This document shows, one piece after another, positions 29,299-38,413 of a stretch of 64,000 nt of DNA. The notes beneath the pieces were generated by a model. It worked only from the letters and a program-made list of their open reading frames with translations, was not told the origin of the DNA and did not search any database. Source of the DNA: Methylobacterium sp. C25 (GTDB taxonomy: Bacteria > Pseudomonadota > Alphaproteobacteria > Rhizobiales > Beijerinckiaceae). The stretch is from contig NZ_JAAUVI010000001.1 of assembly GCF_021352225.1 (NCBI RefSeq), forward strand, positions 1,205,556 to 1,269,555. Reading direction: 5' to 3'. The translations under genes and the position numbers were made by a program. How positions within the stretch are numbered: the stretch's first letter is position 1; each line of letters opens with the position of its first letter.

Positions 29299-30294
29299 AT
29301 GCTGACGCTGAAGTCCACGCCGGGAAACCCGGTCCCGCCCGGAGCGACCTTGGTGCCCGTGCGGACCGCCGACGGACAGACCCTGCGTGCCGCCTATTGG
29401 CGTCCGGTCAGCCGCACCGAGAAGGGCACCGTCTGCCTGATGCAGGGCCGGGCAGAGTTCATCGAGAAATACTACGAGCCGATCGGCGAGCTGCGGCGGC
29501 GCGGCTTCCATGTCGTCGCCTTCGACTGGCGCGGCCAGGGCGATTCCTCGCGGCAGGTGCGTGATGCCCACAAGGGCCATGTGGCGCGGTTCGATGATTA
29601 TCGGCTCGATCTGACGGCCATCGCCGAGACCGTGCTAGTGCCCTCGACCCCCGAGCCGCATTACGGCCTCGCCCATTCCATGGGCGGCGCCGTCGCCTTC
29701 ACCGGGGCGCTGGAGGGCTGGCTGCCCTTCGAGCGGCTCGTGACGGTTGCGCCGATGCTCGGGATCCGGATGGTGAAATATCCCCTCGGCGCCTCGCTGC
29801 TCTCGCGCTTCCTGCAGCGGCTCGGCCTCGGCAAGGCCTACATCCCATTCGGCAGCTCGGTTTCGATCGCGACGAAGCCGTTCGCCGGCAACCGGCTCTC
29901 CGGCGATCCCGTCCGCTACGCCCGCAATGCGGCCGCCGCCAACGAGGTCGGTGCCGGGGCGGTGGGCGACCCGACCATCGCCTGGCTCGCCTCCGCCTTC
30001 CGCGCGATGCAGCGCCTGCGCGATCCGCGCGTGCCTCCGCGGATCGAGATCCCGGTGCTCATCGTCGGCGCCGGGGCCGATCCGGTCTGCGCCTTGCCGG
30101 CGACCGAGCGCTTCGCGGGACGACTGCGCGCCGGTCACCTCATCGTGCTGCCGGGCGCCCGCCACGAGATCCTCACCGAAAGTGACGCGATCCGCGCGGA
30201 TTTCTGGGCGGCCTTCGACGCGTTCATTCCCGGCCATGCCGGGGCGGATAGCGGCGTGTCCTCCCGCAGGGAGCGGCAGCGGGAGCAGGCCTGA
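29299..30294 (+). CDS. Alpha/beta hydrolase, lysophospholipase-like
   Basis: A 331-residue serine hydrolase of the monoacylglycerol lipase / PldB branch. FDWRGQGDSSR at 75-85 is the family signature, GLAHSMGG gives nucleophile Ser127, and the C-terminal IVGAGADPVC and GARHEIL supply Asp and His. No signal peptide is evident. Likely acts on lysophospholipids or monoglycerides; substrate is not fixed by sequence. The following DJ-1 gene starts 20 bases downstream on the same strand, suggesting co-transcription. Confidence 0.8.
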   Translation: MLTLKSTPGNPVPPGATLVPVRTADGQTLRAAYWRPVSRTEKGTVCLMQGRAEFIEKYYEPIGELRRRGFHVVAFDWRGQGDSSRQVRDAHKGHVARFDDYRLDLTAIAETVLVPSTPEPHYGLAHSMGGAVAFTGALEGWLPFERLVTVAPMLGIRMVKYPLGASLLSRFLQRLGLGKAYIPFGSSVSIATKPFAGNRLSGDPVRYARNAAAANEVGAGAVGDPTIAWLASAFRAMQRLRDPRVPPRIEIPVLIVGAGADPVCALPATERFAGRLRAGHLIVLPGARHEILTESDAIRADFWAAFDAFIPGHAGADSGVSSRRERQREQA

Positions 30295-30314
30295 ATCGGG
30301 CGCGGGGAGGAGCG

Positions 30315-31088
30315 ATGAAGCGGCGCGATTTTGCCAAAGCCGCACTTGCCGCGGCCCTGCTTCCGCGTCCGGCCCTGGCGCTCGCCGCGCCCGCGCCTGC
30401 GGGCGCATCGGCGAAGGGCCTCTCCCTCGCCATGCTGCTCTATCCCGGCATGACCGCGCTCGACGTCGTCGGGCCGCAGGAATTGCTGGCCGGGCTCGCC
30501 GATGGCGGGCTCCATCTCGTCGCGAAGCGGGCCGGACCGGTGGAGAGCGACACGGGCCTCTCCGTCGTGGCGACGCACGATTTCGCGGGTTGTCCGCGCG
30601 CGGTCACGGTGCTGTTCGTGCCGGGCGGTGACGGCACACCGGCGCAGATGCGCGATGCCGAGACACTGGCCTTCCTGCGCGAGCGCGCCGCGGCCGCCTC
30701 GTGGATCACGAGCGTCTGCACCGGCTCCCTGATTCTCGGCGCGGCCGGCCTGCTCGACGGCTATCGCGCCACCTCGCATTGGTGCGTGCGAGACCGCGTG
30801 CTGCCCTTGCTCGGTGCGACGCCCGTCGACGAGCGCGTGGTGTTCGACCGCAACCGCGTCACCGCCGCGGGGATCTCGGCCGGGCTCGACTTCGCCATCG
30901 CGCTCGCGGCCCGGCTCAAGGGCGAGGCCTATGCCCGGACGGCCCAGCTCGTCGCCGAATATGCCCCGCAGCCGCCATTCCGGGCCGGCACTCCGGCGGA
31001 GGCTGGCCCCGATGTTGCTCGGTCTGCTGGAGAGATCCTGAACGACCTCGTCGAAGGTTCGGTGAAAGCAGCCTCGGCGCCCCGCTGA
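30315..31088 (+). CDS. DJ-1/PfpI family protein, isonitrile-hydratase-like
   Basis: A 257-residue class I glutamine-amidotransferase-like protein. The nucleophile elbow is ITSVCTGSLIL with Cys135, and the TSHW segment that follows resembles isonitrile hydratase and the sensor half of GlxA-type regulators. The N-terminus MKRRDFAKAALAAALLP looks like a twin-arginine signal lacking the full consensus, so the enzyme is probably exported, unusual for this family. No AraC DNA-binding domain is attached. Function is not certain. Confidence 0.7.
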   Translation: MKRRDFAKAALAAALLPRPALALAAPAPAGASAKGLSLAMLLYPGMTALDVVGPQELLAGLADGGLHLVAKRAGPVESDTGLSVVATHDFAGCPRAVTVLFVPGGDGTPAQMRDAETLAFLRERAAAASWITSVCTGSLILGAAGLLDGYRATSHWCVRDRVLPLLGATPVDERVVFDRNRVTAAGISAGLDFAIALAARLKGEAYARTAQLVAEYAPQPPFRAGTPAEAGPDVARSAGEILNDLVEGSVKAASAPR

Positions 31089-31208
31089 GGAGCGGCTTTT
31101 CTCGGGCGCCGTCTCCTCCACGGAGTTCGAATCTTCGTGAGGCCCTTGCAACTACAGCGTTTTCGACGCTCAATCACCACCAACGATCAAAAACGGGATG
31201 GAGCGGAC

Positions 31209-32699
31209 ATGGCGTCAGGCCTCGCGGGTGATCTTTTCCGCATCAAAACGCTGGAGCGGCTCAACGCCGATGCGGAGGGCGGCGAGCATTCCCTGCAGCG
31301 GACGCTGGGCCCCTGGAGCCTGATCGGCCTCGGCATCGGCGCGGTGATCGGCGCCGGCCTGTTCTCTCTCACCGGCATCGCGGCGGCCGAGCATGCCGGC
31401 CCGGCCGTGGTGATCTCCTTCGCCATTGCGGCCATCGGCTGCGCCTTTGCCGGCATGTGCTACTCGGAGCTCGCCGGCATGATCCCGGTGGCGGGCTCGG
31501 CCTACACCTACAGCTACGCGACCATGGGCGAGTTCGTCGCCTGGATCATCGGCTGGGACCTCGTGCTCGAATACGCGGTCGGCGCGGCCACCGTCTCGGT
31601 GAGCTGGTCGCGTTACGTGACGCGCTTCCTGAAGGACACGCTCGGCATCAACCTGCCGGGCTCGCTGGTGAGTTCGCCCTTCGAGACCTACCAGCTCGCC
31701 GACGGCAGCATGGCCCACGGCCTGGTGAACCTTCCCGCGATCTTCATCATCGTCGCGGCCTCGGCCCTGCTGATGATCGGCATCCGGGAATCGGCCCGCG
31801 TCAACGCAGTGATCGTGCTGGTCAAGGTCGCCGTGGTGCTGACCGTGATCGGCGTCGGCCTGTTCTACATCAAGGCCCAGAACTACCAGCCCTTCCTGCC
31901 CCCGAACACGGGCACCTTCGGCGAGTATGGCTGGAGCGGCGTGATGCGCGCGGCCGGCGTCGTGTTCTTCGCCTATGTCGGGTTCGATGCGGTCTCGACC
32001 GCGGCGCAGGAGGCCAAGAACCCCCAGCGCAACATGATGATCGGCATCCTCGGATCGCTGTTCATCTGCACGATCCTCTACATCGCCTTCGCGGGCGTTC
32101 TGACCGGCCTCGTCCACTACGACGCGATGAAGGGCGACGCCGCCCCGGTGAACACCGCCATCGCCCAGACGCCGTTCCCGTGGCTGCGCGGCCTCGTCAC
32201 CTTCGGCGTGATCTGCGGCTTCTCGACCGTGATCCTGGTGCTGCTGCTCGGCCAGAGCCGCGTCTTCTACACCATGGCCCAGGACCGGCTGCTGCCGGGC
32301 TTCTTCGCGGCGATCCACCCGAAGTGGAAGACGCCCTACCGCTCGAACATGTTCTTCATGGTGTTCACCAGCGCGCTCGGGGGCTTCCTGCCGATCTCGC
32401 AACTCGGCCACATGACCTCGATCGGCACGCTGCTCGCCTTCATCCTGGTCTGCATCGGCGTGGTCATCCTGCGCCGCACGCAGCCCGATGCCGAGCGCGC
32501 CTACCGCACGCCGCTGGTGCCGCTGGTGCCGATCCTCGGCGTGCTGTCGTGCTTCGCTATGATGGTCTCGCTCGACGGCGAGACCTGGCTGCGGCTGGTG
32601 ATCTGGCTGGCGATCGGCCTGCTGATCTATTTCGGCTGGAGCCGCCGCAACAGCCGCATCGGCCGCGAGGAGGGCAGCAACGCGACGACGGCGATCTGA
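31209..32699 (+). CDS. APC-family cationic amino-acid permease
   Basis: A 496-residue inner-membrane carrier with about twelve helices. IGLGIGAVIGAGLFSLTG near residues 38-55 is the substrate-binding first helix of the APC fold, and YSELAGMIPVAGSAYTYSY near 89-107 is the consensus amphipathic region of the CAT branch. Predicted to import amino acids such as arginine, lysine or similar. Upstream in-frame codons back to 31137 are rejected because the family N-terminus (FRIKTLERL) starts shortly after the ATG at 31209. Confidence 0.85.
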   Translation: MASGLAGDLFRIKTLERLNADAEGGEHSLQRTLGPWSLIGLGIGAVIGAGLFSLTGIAAAEHAGPAVVISFAIAAIGCAFAGMCYSELAGMIPVAGSAYTYSYATMGEFVAWIIGWDLVLEYAVGAATVSVSWSRYVTRFLKDTLGINLPGSLVSSPFETYQLADGSMAHGLVNLPAIFIIVAASALLMIGIRESARVNAVIVLVKVAVVLTVIGVGLFYIKAQNYQPFLPPNTGTFGEYGWSGVMRAAGVVFFAYVGFDAVSTAAQEAKNPQRNMMIGILGSLFICTILYIAFAGVLTGLVHYDAMKGDAAPVNTAIAQTPFPWLRGLVTFGVICGFSTVILVLLLGQSRVFYTMAQDRLLPGFFAAIHPKWKTPYRSNMFFMVFTSALGGFLPISQLGHMTSIGTLLAFILVCIGVVILRRTQPDAERAYRTPLVPLVPILGVLSCFAMMVSLDGETWLRLVIWLAIGLLIYFGWSRRNSRIGREEGSNATTAI

Positions 32700-32708
32700 G
32701 CGCGCTCA

Positions 32709-32740
32709 CCGGCTCCTGTCACGACGCTGTCAGGGGCCGG
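32709..32740 (+). terminator. Hairpin after the APC permease gene
   Basis: CCGGCTCCTG (32709-32718) pairs with CAGGGGCCGG (32731-32740), one T-G wobble, loop of 12. It starts 10 bases past the stop. A proper T-run is missing, so it may be a weak terminator or an RNA 3' end. Confidence 0.45.
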
Positions 32741-32770
32741 TCTCTCGTCTCGCATCGGCGATGCTGCCGC

Positions 32771-32923
32771 CTGGAGACCTCGGCCGACTTTCCGGTCGCC
32801 ACCCTCGGCAAGACCGACCTTCAGCTGCTCGAGCCCTTCGGCCGCACCACGTTCGTGCCGGTGAAGAACGATGCCTTCCAGCCGCTGGTCGAAGTCGGCA
32901 AGGCCACCGGCATGCTGGGTTAA
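32771..32923 (+). pseudogene. C-terminal gene remnant, family not recognised
   Basis: Fifty codons ending in TAA with near-perfect G/C third positions read as a protein C-terminus (TLGKTDLQLLEPFGRTTFVP, then NDAFQPLVEVGKATGMLG). No start codon, ribosome site or N-terminal part precedes it, and the sequence upstream does not continue the coding character. It looks like the tail of a gene whose front was deleted. The 32924-33287 stretch after it is visibly more A/T-rich and has no gene. Confidence 0.5.
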
Positions 32924-33287
32924 CGGTCGCAATCCAACGCTTGATGACATCTGCCGAGACGGGTCCGACCCAGGACAGCCGCTTAGTTCGCGCCGCCATC
33001 TCGAAAAGCGGAATGTTCGACATCAAAAAATCGAATGAGCCATATGCACGGAAGTTATTGTCCGTGAGTTGCAGCCATCGCTAGGCTCTTGGAATCGGCC
33101 ATCGAAGCCATTGGTTATCTGCACAGACGCCGGCGCCGAGACCTGAGCACACCGGAGGCCCGAACGGATCACCTCTGCCGGGAGGCTGCATGTTTCATCT
33201 CAGTCGCCGCGCGCCCATCCCCAAAACTGTAGTGTGATTCAATCGAAAAAGCAGAACTCATAGAAACGATCGCGAGGGAAACGCTCC

Positions 33288-34850
33288 ATGGCAAGCTTTG
33301 GTGCAGATAATGTCACAACCCTCGCGGACGAGCTGACGCGACGAGCTTTCCTCGACCGAACGGCCGTACTCGGCGCTTCAGCAATGGCCGCGACGGTCGT
33401 TCCTCGAGAGGCCTCTGCTGCGACAGCGGATACGGCCATGCCGATGTCGATCCGCGAAGCCGGCAAGGGCATTCGTGATGGCTCTCTCTCGTGTGTCGAC
33501 CTGACGAAAGCTTACTACCACTACATAGACTTGTATCAGCCGAAGCTGAATATTTTCATTTCGCAAATGAAGGATCAGGCGCTGAAGACGGCGGCAGAAC
33601 GTGACGCCGAGATCAAGAATGGCAAGGATCGCGGTCCGCTGCACGGGATCCCTATCCTTGTGAAGGACCTTTACGAGATGGCGGGGACCGCGACGACGGT
33701 CGGTTCGAAGGCGTTCGTCGATCGACATTCGACGGAAGATGCGACCTCCGTTCACAATCTGCTCGAGGCGGGAGTGGTCGTCCTCGGCAAGACCAACATG
33801 AATGAATTTGCCGCCGGGGTTTCGGGGACAAACGCCTATTTCGGCGACTGCCATAATCCTTGGGCTCTGGATCGGTCGCCGGGCGGATCATCGAGCGGCA
33901 ACGGTGCGGCGCTCGCGGCGGGCATCGGCTTTGGCGGAACATCCAGCGATACCGGCGGATCGATCCGTGTCCCGGCGAGCTGGTGCGGGATCGCCGGAAT
34001 TCGTCCGACATACGGTCTCGTCAGCTTACACGGCCTGTTTCCGCGCGCCTATAGTCTCGACGTCGCGGGACCGTTGGCACGTAACGTATTTGATCTTGGT
34101 CTCTTGTTGGATGCCATGGCAGGCTTCGATCCCAAGGACAAATTCTCGTCTTTGGCGCAGAGTCGGACGTCTTATGCCGTAGGCATCGATGCGGGCGTGA
34201 AGGGCAAGACCTTTGCGACGATCAAGGATTACACTTACAGGGATGTCGACAAGCCTGTAGCGGACGCCATCGCAAAGTCAGCAGACACGTTGAGGTCGCT
34301 TGGAGCGAACGTTGTCGAGATCGAGATCGGTCCCCTTGAAGGGCGGCTCGACTACAATAAACTCTTTACGAATATTCTGCTCTACGAATTCTACCAAATT
34401 CTTGGGAAGAAATATCACGACACGCCGAATGCGGCTGACGTTTTTGGTCCGATCGTCGCCGCGAATATCGAAGCTGGCGCTAAGGTATCGCGCCAGGATT
34501 ACGAAACCACGATGAATGAACGGCCTTCATACATCGCGGAGGTGAAGAAGGTATTCGGTCATGTCGACGGGCTGCTGACTCCGGCACTCCCGACGACTGC
34601 GCCACTTCTCAAAGCTTCGGCACAGGATTACGGGCGAGGTCGGCAGTTCACCATTCCCTTCAGCTACCTCGCGTTGCCATCCGTCGTCGTGCCCTGTGGT
34701 TTTGATCCGAGCGGCTTGCCGATTGGGCTGCAGATCGTTGGAGATCATTTCAACGAAAGGCAGCTGCTGCAGATGGGGTACGCCTTCGAGCAGGCGACGG
34801 AGTTCCATAAGCGCCACCCACCGATCTTCGCCAAGAACATCCCTGCCTGA
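33288..34850 (+). CDS. Tat-exported amidase (amidase signature family)
   Basis: A 520-residue amidase. The N-terminus has a twin-arginine signal (LTRRAFLDRTAVLGASAMAA, about 16-35) and cleavage near ASAA. The Ser-cisSer-Lys triad is complete: Lys126 in ILVKDLYE, the cis-Ser in GGSSSGNG (about 202), and nucleophile Ser225 in DTGGSIRVPA. Substrate unknown; periplasmic members hydrolyse amides or amino-acid amides. Codon choice is clearly different from its neighbours (many AAT, TAT, TTT, GAA codons), a sign of recent acquisition. It stands alone between a gene remnant and an unrelated minus-strand gene. Confidence 0.85.
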   Translation: MASFGADNVTTLADELTRRAFLDRTAVLGASAMAATVVPREASAATADTAMPMSIREAGKGIRDGSLSCVDLTKAYYHYIDLYQPKLNIFISQMKDQALKTAAERDAEIKNGKDRGPLHGIPILVKDLYEMAGTATTVGSKAFVDRHSTEDATSVHNLLEAGVVVLGKTNMNEFAAGVSGTNAYFGDCHNPWALDRSPGGSSSGNGAALAAGIGFGGTSSDTGGSIRVPASWCGIAGIRPTYGLVSLHGLFPRAYSLDVAGPLARNVFDLGLLLDAMAGFDPKDKFSSLAQSRTSYAVGIDAGVKGKTFATIKDYTYRDVDKPVADAIAKSADTLRSLGANVVEIEIGPLEGRLDYNKLFTNILLYEFYQILGKKYHDTPNAADVFGPIVAANIEAGAKVSRQDYETTMNERPSYIAEVKKVFGHVDGLLTPALPTTAPLLKASAQDYGRGRQFTIPFSYLALPSVVVPCGFDPSGLPIGLQIVGDHFNERQLLQMGYAFEQATEFHKRHPPIFAKNIPA

Positions 34851-34987
34851 GCGTCTTCGCTGTGGCGAAGCCACGTTGGGTTGTTCTGCCGTCGCGCCGG
34901 TGCCGCTCAGGCGAAAGCTTTTTCCCTGCCTTCGCCCGAGAACGAGCTGGCGGCCGCTCGAACGGGAGCCACGGCTGACTCCGACGG

Positions 34988-37006
34988 CTAGGCCGGCGTC
35001 GGCATGGCCTGCCTCGGCGGAATCGCCGCCGCCTTCTCGGCCTCCTCTGCTGCGGCGCCGGATTTCGTGCCCGCGCTGGACAGCACCGCCTCGACCGCAT
35101 CGCGCAGCGACGAGACGTGCTCGTCGGCGTCGATCTCGCGGCGTCCGGCCTGTTCGAGCGAATCCTCGTCGATCTGCCAGAGGCCGACGGCGATGCGCTT
35201 GCCGGGCAGCTTGCTGCGCAGCCGCGTGACGAGACGGCGCACATGGCCGGGTTCGCCGCCGATCGCCAGCGAGATCACCACGACCATCTGCACCGGCCCG
35301 GCGTCGAATTCGTCGATCTTGGCGCGAGCCAGATCCGAGAAGGCGGCGAGCCGGGTGCCGAGCCCGTGCTTGCGCAGGAGCTGGTCCAGGATCGCGGCGG
35401 CCGGCTCGTCGAGGAAGCCGCGGCCGGAGACGCAGAGCACCGCGCCCTCCTGCCTCCAGGCCTCGGGCAATTCGCCGTGCTCCGGCGGATCGTCGACGGC
35501 CGGCGACGGATCGAAAGCGCTCTCCGCGGCCACTGCCTTGCCCGCGAAGAGGCTCCGCGCGGCCTTGGGGCGGGCCGGCCGCTCGTCCCGGCGCGATTCC
35601 AGATCCTCAATCAGCGCATTGATCGAGGTGCGGATGTCACTCTTCTGCTCGAGGGTCAGCACGCCGCGCGTGGCGTCGCGCGAGGCGAGTTCGAGCCCCT
35701 TCAGCACGACCTCGTCATAGTAGGCCGAGAGCGAGCATTGCCGCAGGATCAGGTCGGCATGCTCCTGTGCCTCCTCCGGGTCGTCGGCCAGCATGCGCTG
35801 ATAGAAATTCTCGACCGGCGTCAGTGCCGGCCGGTCGCTGAACAGCACGTCGAGGAATTCGAGCGAGTCGACGTGCCGCCCGAGCACGACGAGGCACACC
35901 GTGAGCGGCGTCGACAGGATCAGCCCGACCGGACCCCACAGCCAGATCCAGAACAGCGCCGAGACCAGCACCGCGAAGGGCGAAAGTCCGGTGGAGTGCC
36001 CGTAGACCAGCGGCTCGATGATCTGACCGACGATTGGCTCGATCACCCCGAACAGCGCCAGCGTGGCGAGGGCCATGCCCCAGCCCGGATCGACCGCGGC
36101 GGCCACTGCGACGGGAAACACCGCCGAGGCGAAGGCGCCGATATACGGCACGAAGCGCATCAGCGCCGAGAAGATGCCCCAGAGCACCGGGTTCGGCACG
36201 CCGATCGCCCACAGGCCGAAGCCGATGACGATGCCGAAGCCGGAATTGAGCGCGAGCTGGCCGATGAAGTAGCGGCTGAGCCGGCGCGCGGCGTCGTCCA
36301 TCGCCACCGTGGTGCGATGAAGATCGCTCGATCCGGCGAGCCGGATCAGCCGATCGCGAAGGTCCTCGCGCTGCATCAGGATGAAGAGCAGCACCACGAG
36401 CACGATGCCGGCGGTGGCGAGCGGCCCCAGCACGGGCGAGAGCACGGTATTGGCGAGCTCGAACGGGCTCGGCGGCCGATCCTTCATCTCGACGATGACG
36501 GGCGCCGGCGCGGGATCGGGCTTGGTCTGCGACGTGTCCGGCTTCTTCTGCTTGTCCGCGTCGTTCCCGGCGTCGTGAATCGCCCGGTTGATGTTGGTGA
36601 GGTAGTCCATGCCGGTGCCGAGCGGCCCGTGCCGCAGGCCCTCGATCTTGCGCTCGATCGTGTGTTGGTAGCGCGGCACGTCCTTGGCCAGGTCGGCGAC
36701 CTGCACGCCGATCACCGTCGAGAGCGCGCCGATGATGCCTGCAGCGATCAGCACCGCGATCAGCACGGAGAACAGCCGCCCCAGTCTCAATCGGCGGATC
36801 AGGTTCACCAGCGGCGCGATCACGAAGGAGAGCAGCACCGCGATGGCGATCGGGATCAGGATGTCGCGGGCGAGATAGAGACCGGTGACGATGATCGCGG
36901 TCACGATCAGCGGAGAGGCGATGGCGCCCTTCGGTGTCTCGGCGGCTGCAACCCGCGTGGCGCGCGGCGGGGCGATCAAACCCTGGGCCCTCGGATCGGT
37001 AGTCAT
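34988..37006 (-). CDS. AI-2E/PerM family membrane protein with extra C-terminal domain
   Basis: A 672-residue protein. The N-terminal ~380 residues contain about eight hydrophobic helices of the AI-2E transporter (PerM/TqsA) family, with the PYIGAFASAVFPVA and GHSTGLSPFAVLVSALFWIW segments characteristic of it. The remainder is soluble: a cytosolic linker, then an alpha/beta domain from about 515 (VLCVSGRGFLDEPAAAI, MVVVISLAIGGEPGHVRRL) that looks like a Rossmann-type fold, and a Glu/Ala-rich tail. Transported substrate is not known and quorum-signal export is only a family label. ATG at 37006 preferred over GTG at 37015. Confidence 0.8.
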   Translation of the reverse strand: MTTDPRAQGLIAPPRATRVAAAETPKGAIASPLIVTAIIVTGLYLARDILIPIAIAVLLSFVIAPLVNLIRRLRLGRLFSVLIAVLIAAGIIGALSTVIGVQVADLAKDVPRYQHTIERKIEGLRHGPLGTGMDYLTNINRAIHDAGNDADKQKKPDTSQTKPDPAPAPVIVEMKDRPPSPFELANTVLSPVLGPLATAGIVLVVLLFILMQREDLRDRLIRLAGSSDLHRTTVAMDDAARRLSRYFIGQLALNSGFGIVIGFGLWAIGVPNPVLWGIFSALMRFVPYIGAFASAVFPVAVAAAVDPGWGMALATLALFGVIEPIVGQIIEPLVYGHSTGLSPFAVLVSALFWIWLWGPVGLILSTPLTVCLVVLGRHVDSLEFLDVLFSDRPALTPVENFYQRMLADDPEEAQEHADLILRQCSLSAYYDEVVLKGLELASRDATRGVLTLEQKSDIRTSINALIEDLESRRDERPARPKAARSLFAGKAVAAESAFDPSPAVDDPPEHGELPEAWRQEGAVLCVSGRGFLDEPAAAILDQLLRKHGLGTRLAAFSDLARAKIDEFDAGPVQMVVVISLAIGGEPGHVRRLVTRLRSKLPGKRIAVGLWQIDEDSLEQAGRREIDADEHVSSLRDAVEAVLSSAGTKSGAAAEEAEKAAAIPPRQAMPTPA

Positions 37007-37092
37007 GCCCCGCACACTCTCTCACTCGGCGCACCAGACCGGCGCGCCACAAGAAACTGTGAGATTATGAATTCGATCCCGATTTTTTCCGC

Positions 37093-37184
37093 CGTCATTG
37101 CGAGGCGAAACCGCAGCAATCCTGGGCCACCGGGCTGACGGTGCTGGTGTGGCTCTGGATTGTTTCGCTTCGTTCGCAATGACG
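37093..37184. repeat. Alphaproteobacterial palindromic repeat
   Basis: CGTCATTGCGA (37093-37103) and TCGCAATGACG (37174-37184) are perfect inverted arms, and the inner GGCGAAACCGCAGCAATCC pairs imperfectly with GGATTGTTTCGC. This is the common CGTCATTGCGAG intergenic repeat of Rhizobiales. It lies between the AI-2E gene and the end of pxpA. Confidence 0.75.
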
Positions 37185-37200
37185 GCAAGCGGACAGCGTA

Positions 37201-37980
37201 TCAGGGCTGTGCTCGGTGCGGGGCAAAGGGCGCCAATACCAGCCCTGCAGCTTCGAGCCCCGCTCGCACGGCACGCGCCGCCTCAACGGCCCCCGGATTG
37301 TCGCCGTGGACGCAGATCGTATCGATGCCGACGGGGATGCGCTTGCCCGAGAGCGTCGTCACCGCGCCGTCTTCGACCATACAACGCACGCGCTCGGCGA
37401 TCTCGTGCGCCTCGTGCAGAACGGCGCCCTCCGCCGAACGCGGCGCGAGGGTGCCGTCCTCGGCATAGGCGCGGTCGGCATAGACCTCGCGGACCGTACG
37501 CAGGCCGGCGCGCTCAGCCGCGCGCTCGGCGGGCAGGCCGGGCATCACCACTAGGGCGAGGCCGCGATCGACCCCCGCCACCGCGCGCGCGATGGCCTCG
37601 GCGACTGCGTCCTCGGCGTTGGAGAGGTTGGCGAGCGCCCCATGCGCCTTGACGTAGGTGACGCGGGTTCCGGCGAGGGCCGCACAGGCCTGCAGCGCGC
37701 CGACCTGATAGGCGACGTCCCGCTCGATCCGTTTGGGACTTTCCCGGATCGCATTTCGGCCGAAGCCGCGAATATCGAAGAAGCCGGGATGGGCGCCGAT
37801 GGCGACGCCGCGTTGCTGCGCGGCCAGGGCGGTCTCGACCATGATGTCCGGGTCGCCGGCATGGAAGCCGCAGGCGATGTTGGCCGAGGTGACGATGTCG
37901 AGGAGGGCGGCGTCGTCGCCCATGCGCCAGGGGCCGAAACCTTCACCGAGATCGGCGTTGAGATCGATGGTGCGGCTCAT
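37201..37980 (-). CDS. pxpA: 5-oxoprolinase subunit A (LamB/YcsF family)
   Basis: A 259-residue LamB/YcsF protein; PxpA is the subunit that, with PxpB and PxpC, opens 5-oxoproline to glutamate with ATP. DLNADLGEGFGPW at 6-18, SANIACGFHAGDP near 32-44 and VKAHGALAN near 108-116 are family signatures. The partner genes pxpB and pxpC are not adjacent, which is unusual; they may be elsewhere. It ends near a palindromic repeat and its start is 25 bases from the stop of the GFA gene. Confidence 0.85.
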   Translation of the reverse strand: MSRTIDLNADLGEGFGPWRMGDDAALLDIVTSANIACGFHAGDPDIMVETALAAQQRGVAIGAHPGFFDIRGFGRNAIRESPKRIERDVAYQVGALQACAALAGTRVTYVKAHGALANLSNAEDAVAEAIARAVAGVDRGLALVVMPGLPAERAAERAGLRTVREVYADRAYAEDGTLAPRSAEGAVLHEAHEIAERVRCMVEDGAVTTLSGKRIPVGIDTICVHGDNPGAVEAARAVRAGLEAAGLVLAPFAPHRAQP

Positions 37981-38005
37981 GCTCGTCTCTCCATCGGCAC
38001 GTTCG

Positions 38006-38413
38006 TCACTCCGGCATCGTCTCGAACACCATCAGGTCCGGCGGTAAAGGCAACCAATCGGGTTTGTCCCGGGTGAAGATCGCCATGCTCGGCCGAAACA
38101 GCGACGGGTCGTCCAGGGAGCCGGCATAGATCGTGTGCGAGATGTCCTTGCCGGCCTCTCCGCCGAAGACGAGGCCGCCGCAAGCCGGGCAGAAGTTGCG
38201 CAGCGCTTCGCCACCTCTGAAGCAGGGCGACCGGAATTGCGCCGTCGCGCCGCTGAACCGCAGCGCCTCACTCGCGAAACCCATGAACGGGATGAAGCCC
38301 GAGCCCGAGGCCTTCCGGCAATCCGCGCAGCAGCAGATGCCCGCGAACTGGGGCTCGCCCTCGGCTTCGTAGCGCAGGCTGCCGCAGAGACAGCCGCCGG
38401 TGATGCGGGTCAT
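38006..38413 (-). CDS. GFA / CENP-V domain protein
   Basis: A 135-residue zinc-binding protein of the glutathione-dependent formaldehyde-activating (GFA) fold. Cysteine clusters are GGCLCGSLRY near 6-15, CCCADCRKASG near 27-37 and CPACGGLVF near 75-83, giving the two zinc sites of the family. True Gfa speeds S-hydroxymethylglutathione formation, but many homologues do not, so a formaldehyde role is not claimed despite a methylotroph background. The ATG at 38413 fits the motif position. Confidence 0.8.
   Translation of the reverse strand: MTRITGGCLCGSLRYEAEGEPQFAGICCCADCRKASGSGFIPFMGFASEALRFSGATAQFRSPCFRGGEALRNFCPACGGLVFGGEAGKDISHTIYAGSLDDPSLFRPSMAIFTRDKPDWLPLPPDLMVFETMPE

Noticed and set aside
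35117..37138. Long plus-strand open frame opposite the AI-2E protein gene
   Set aside because: Antisense shadow; low-complexity and without family motifs.
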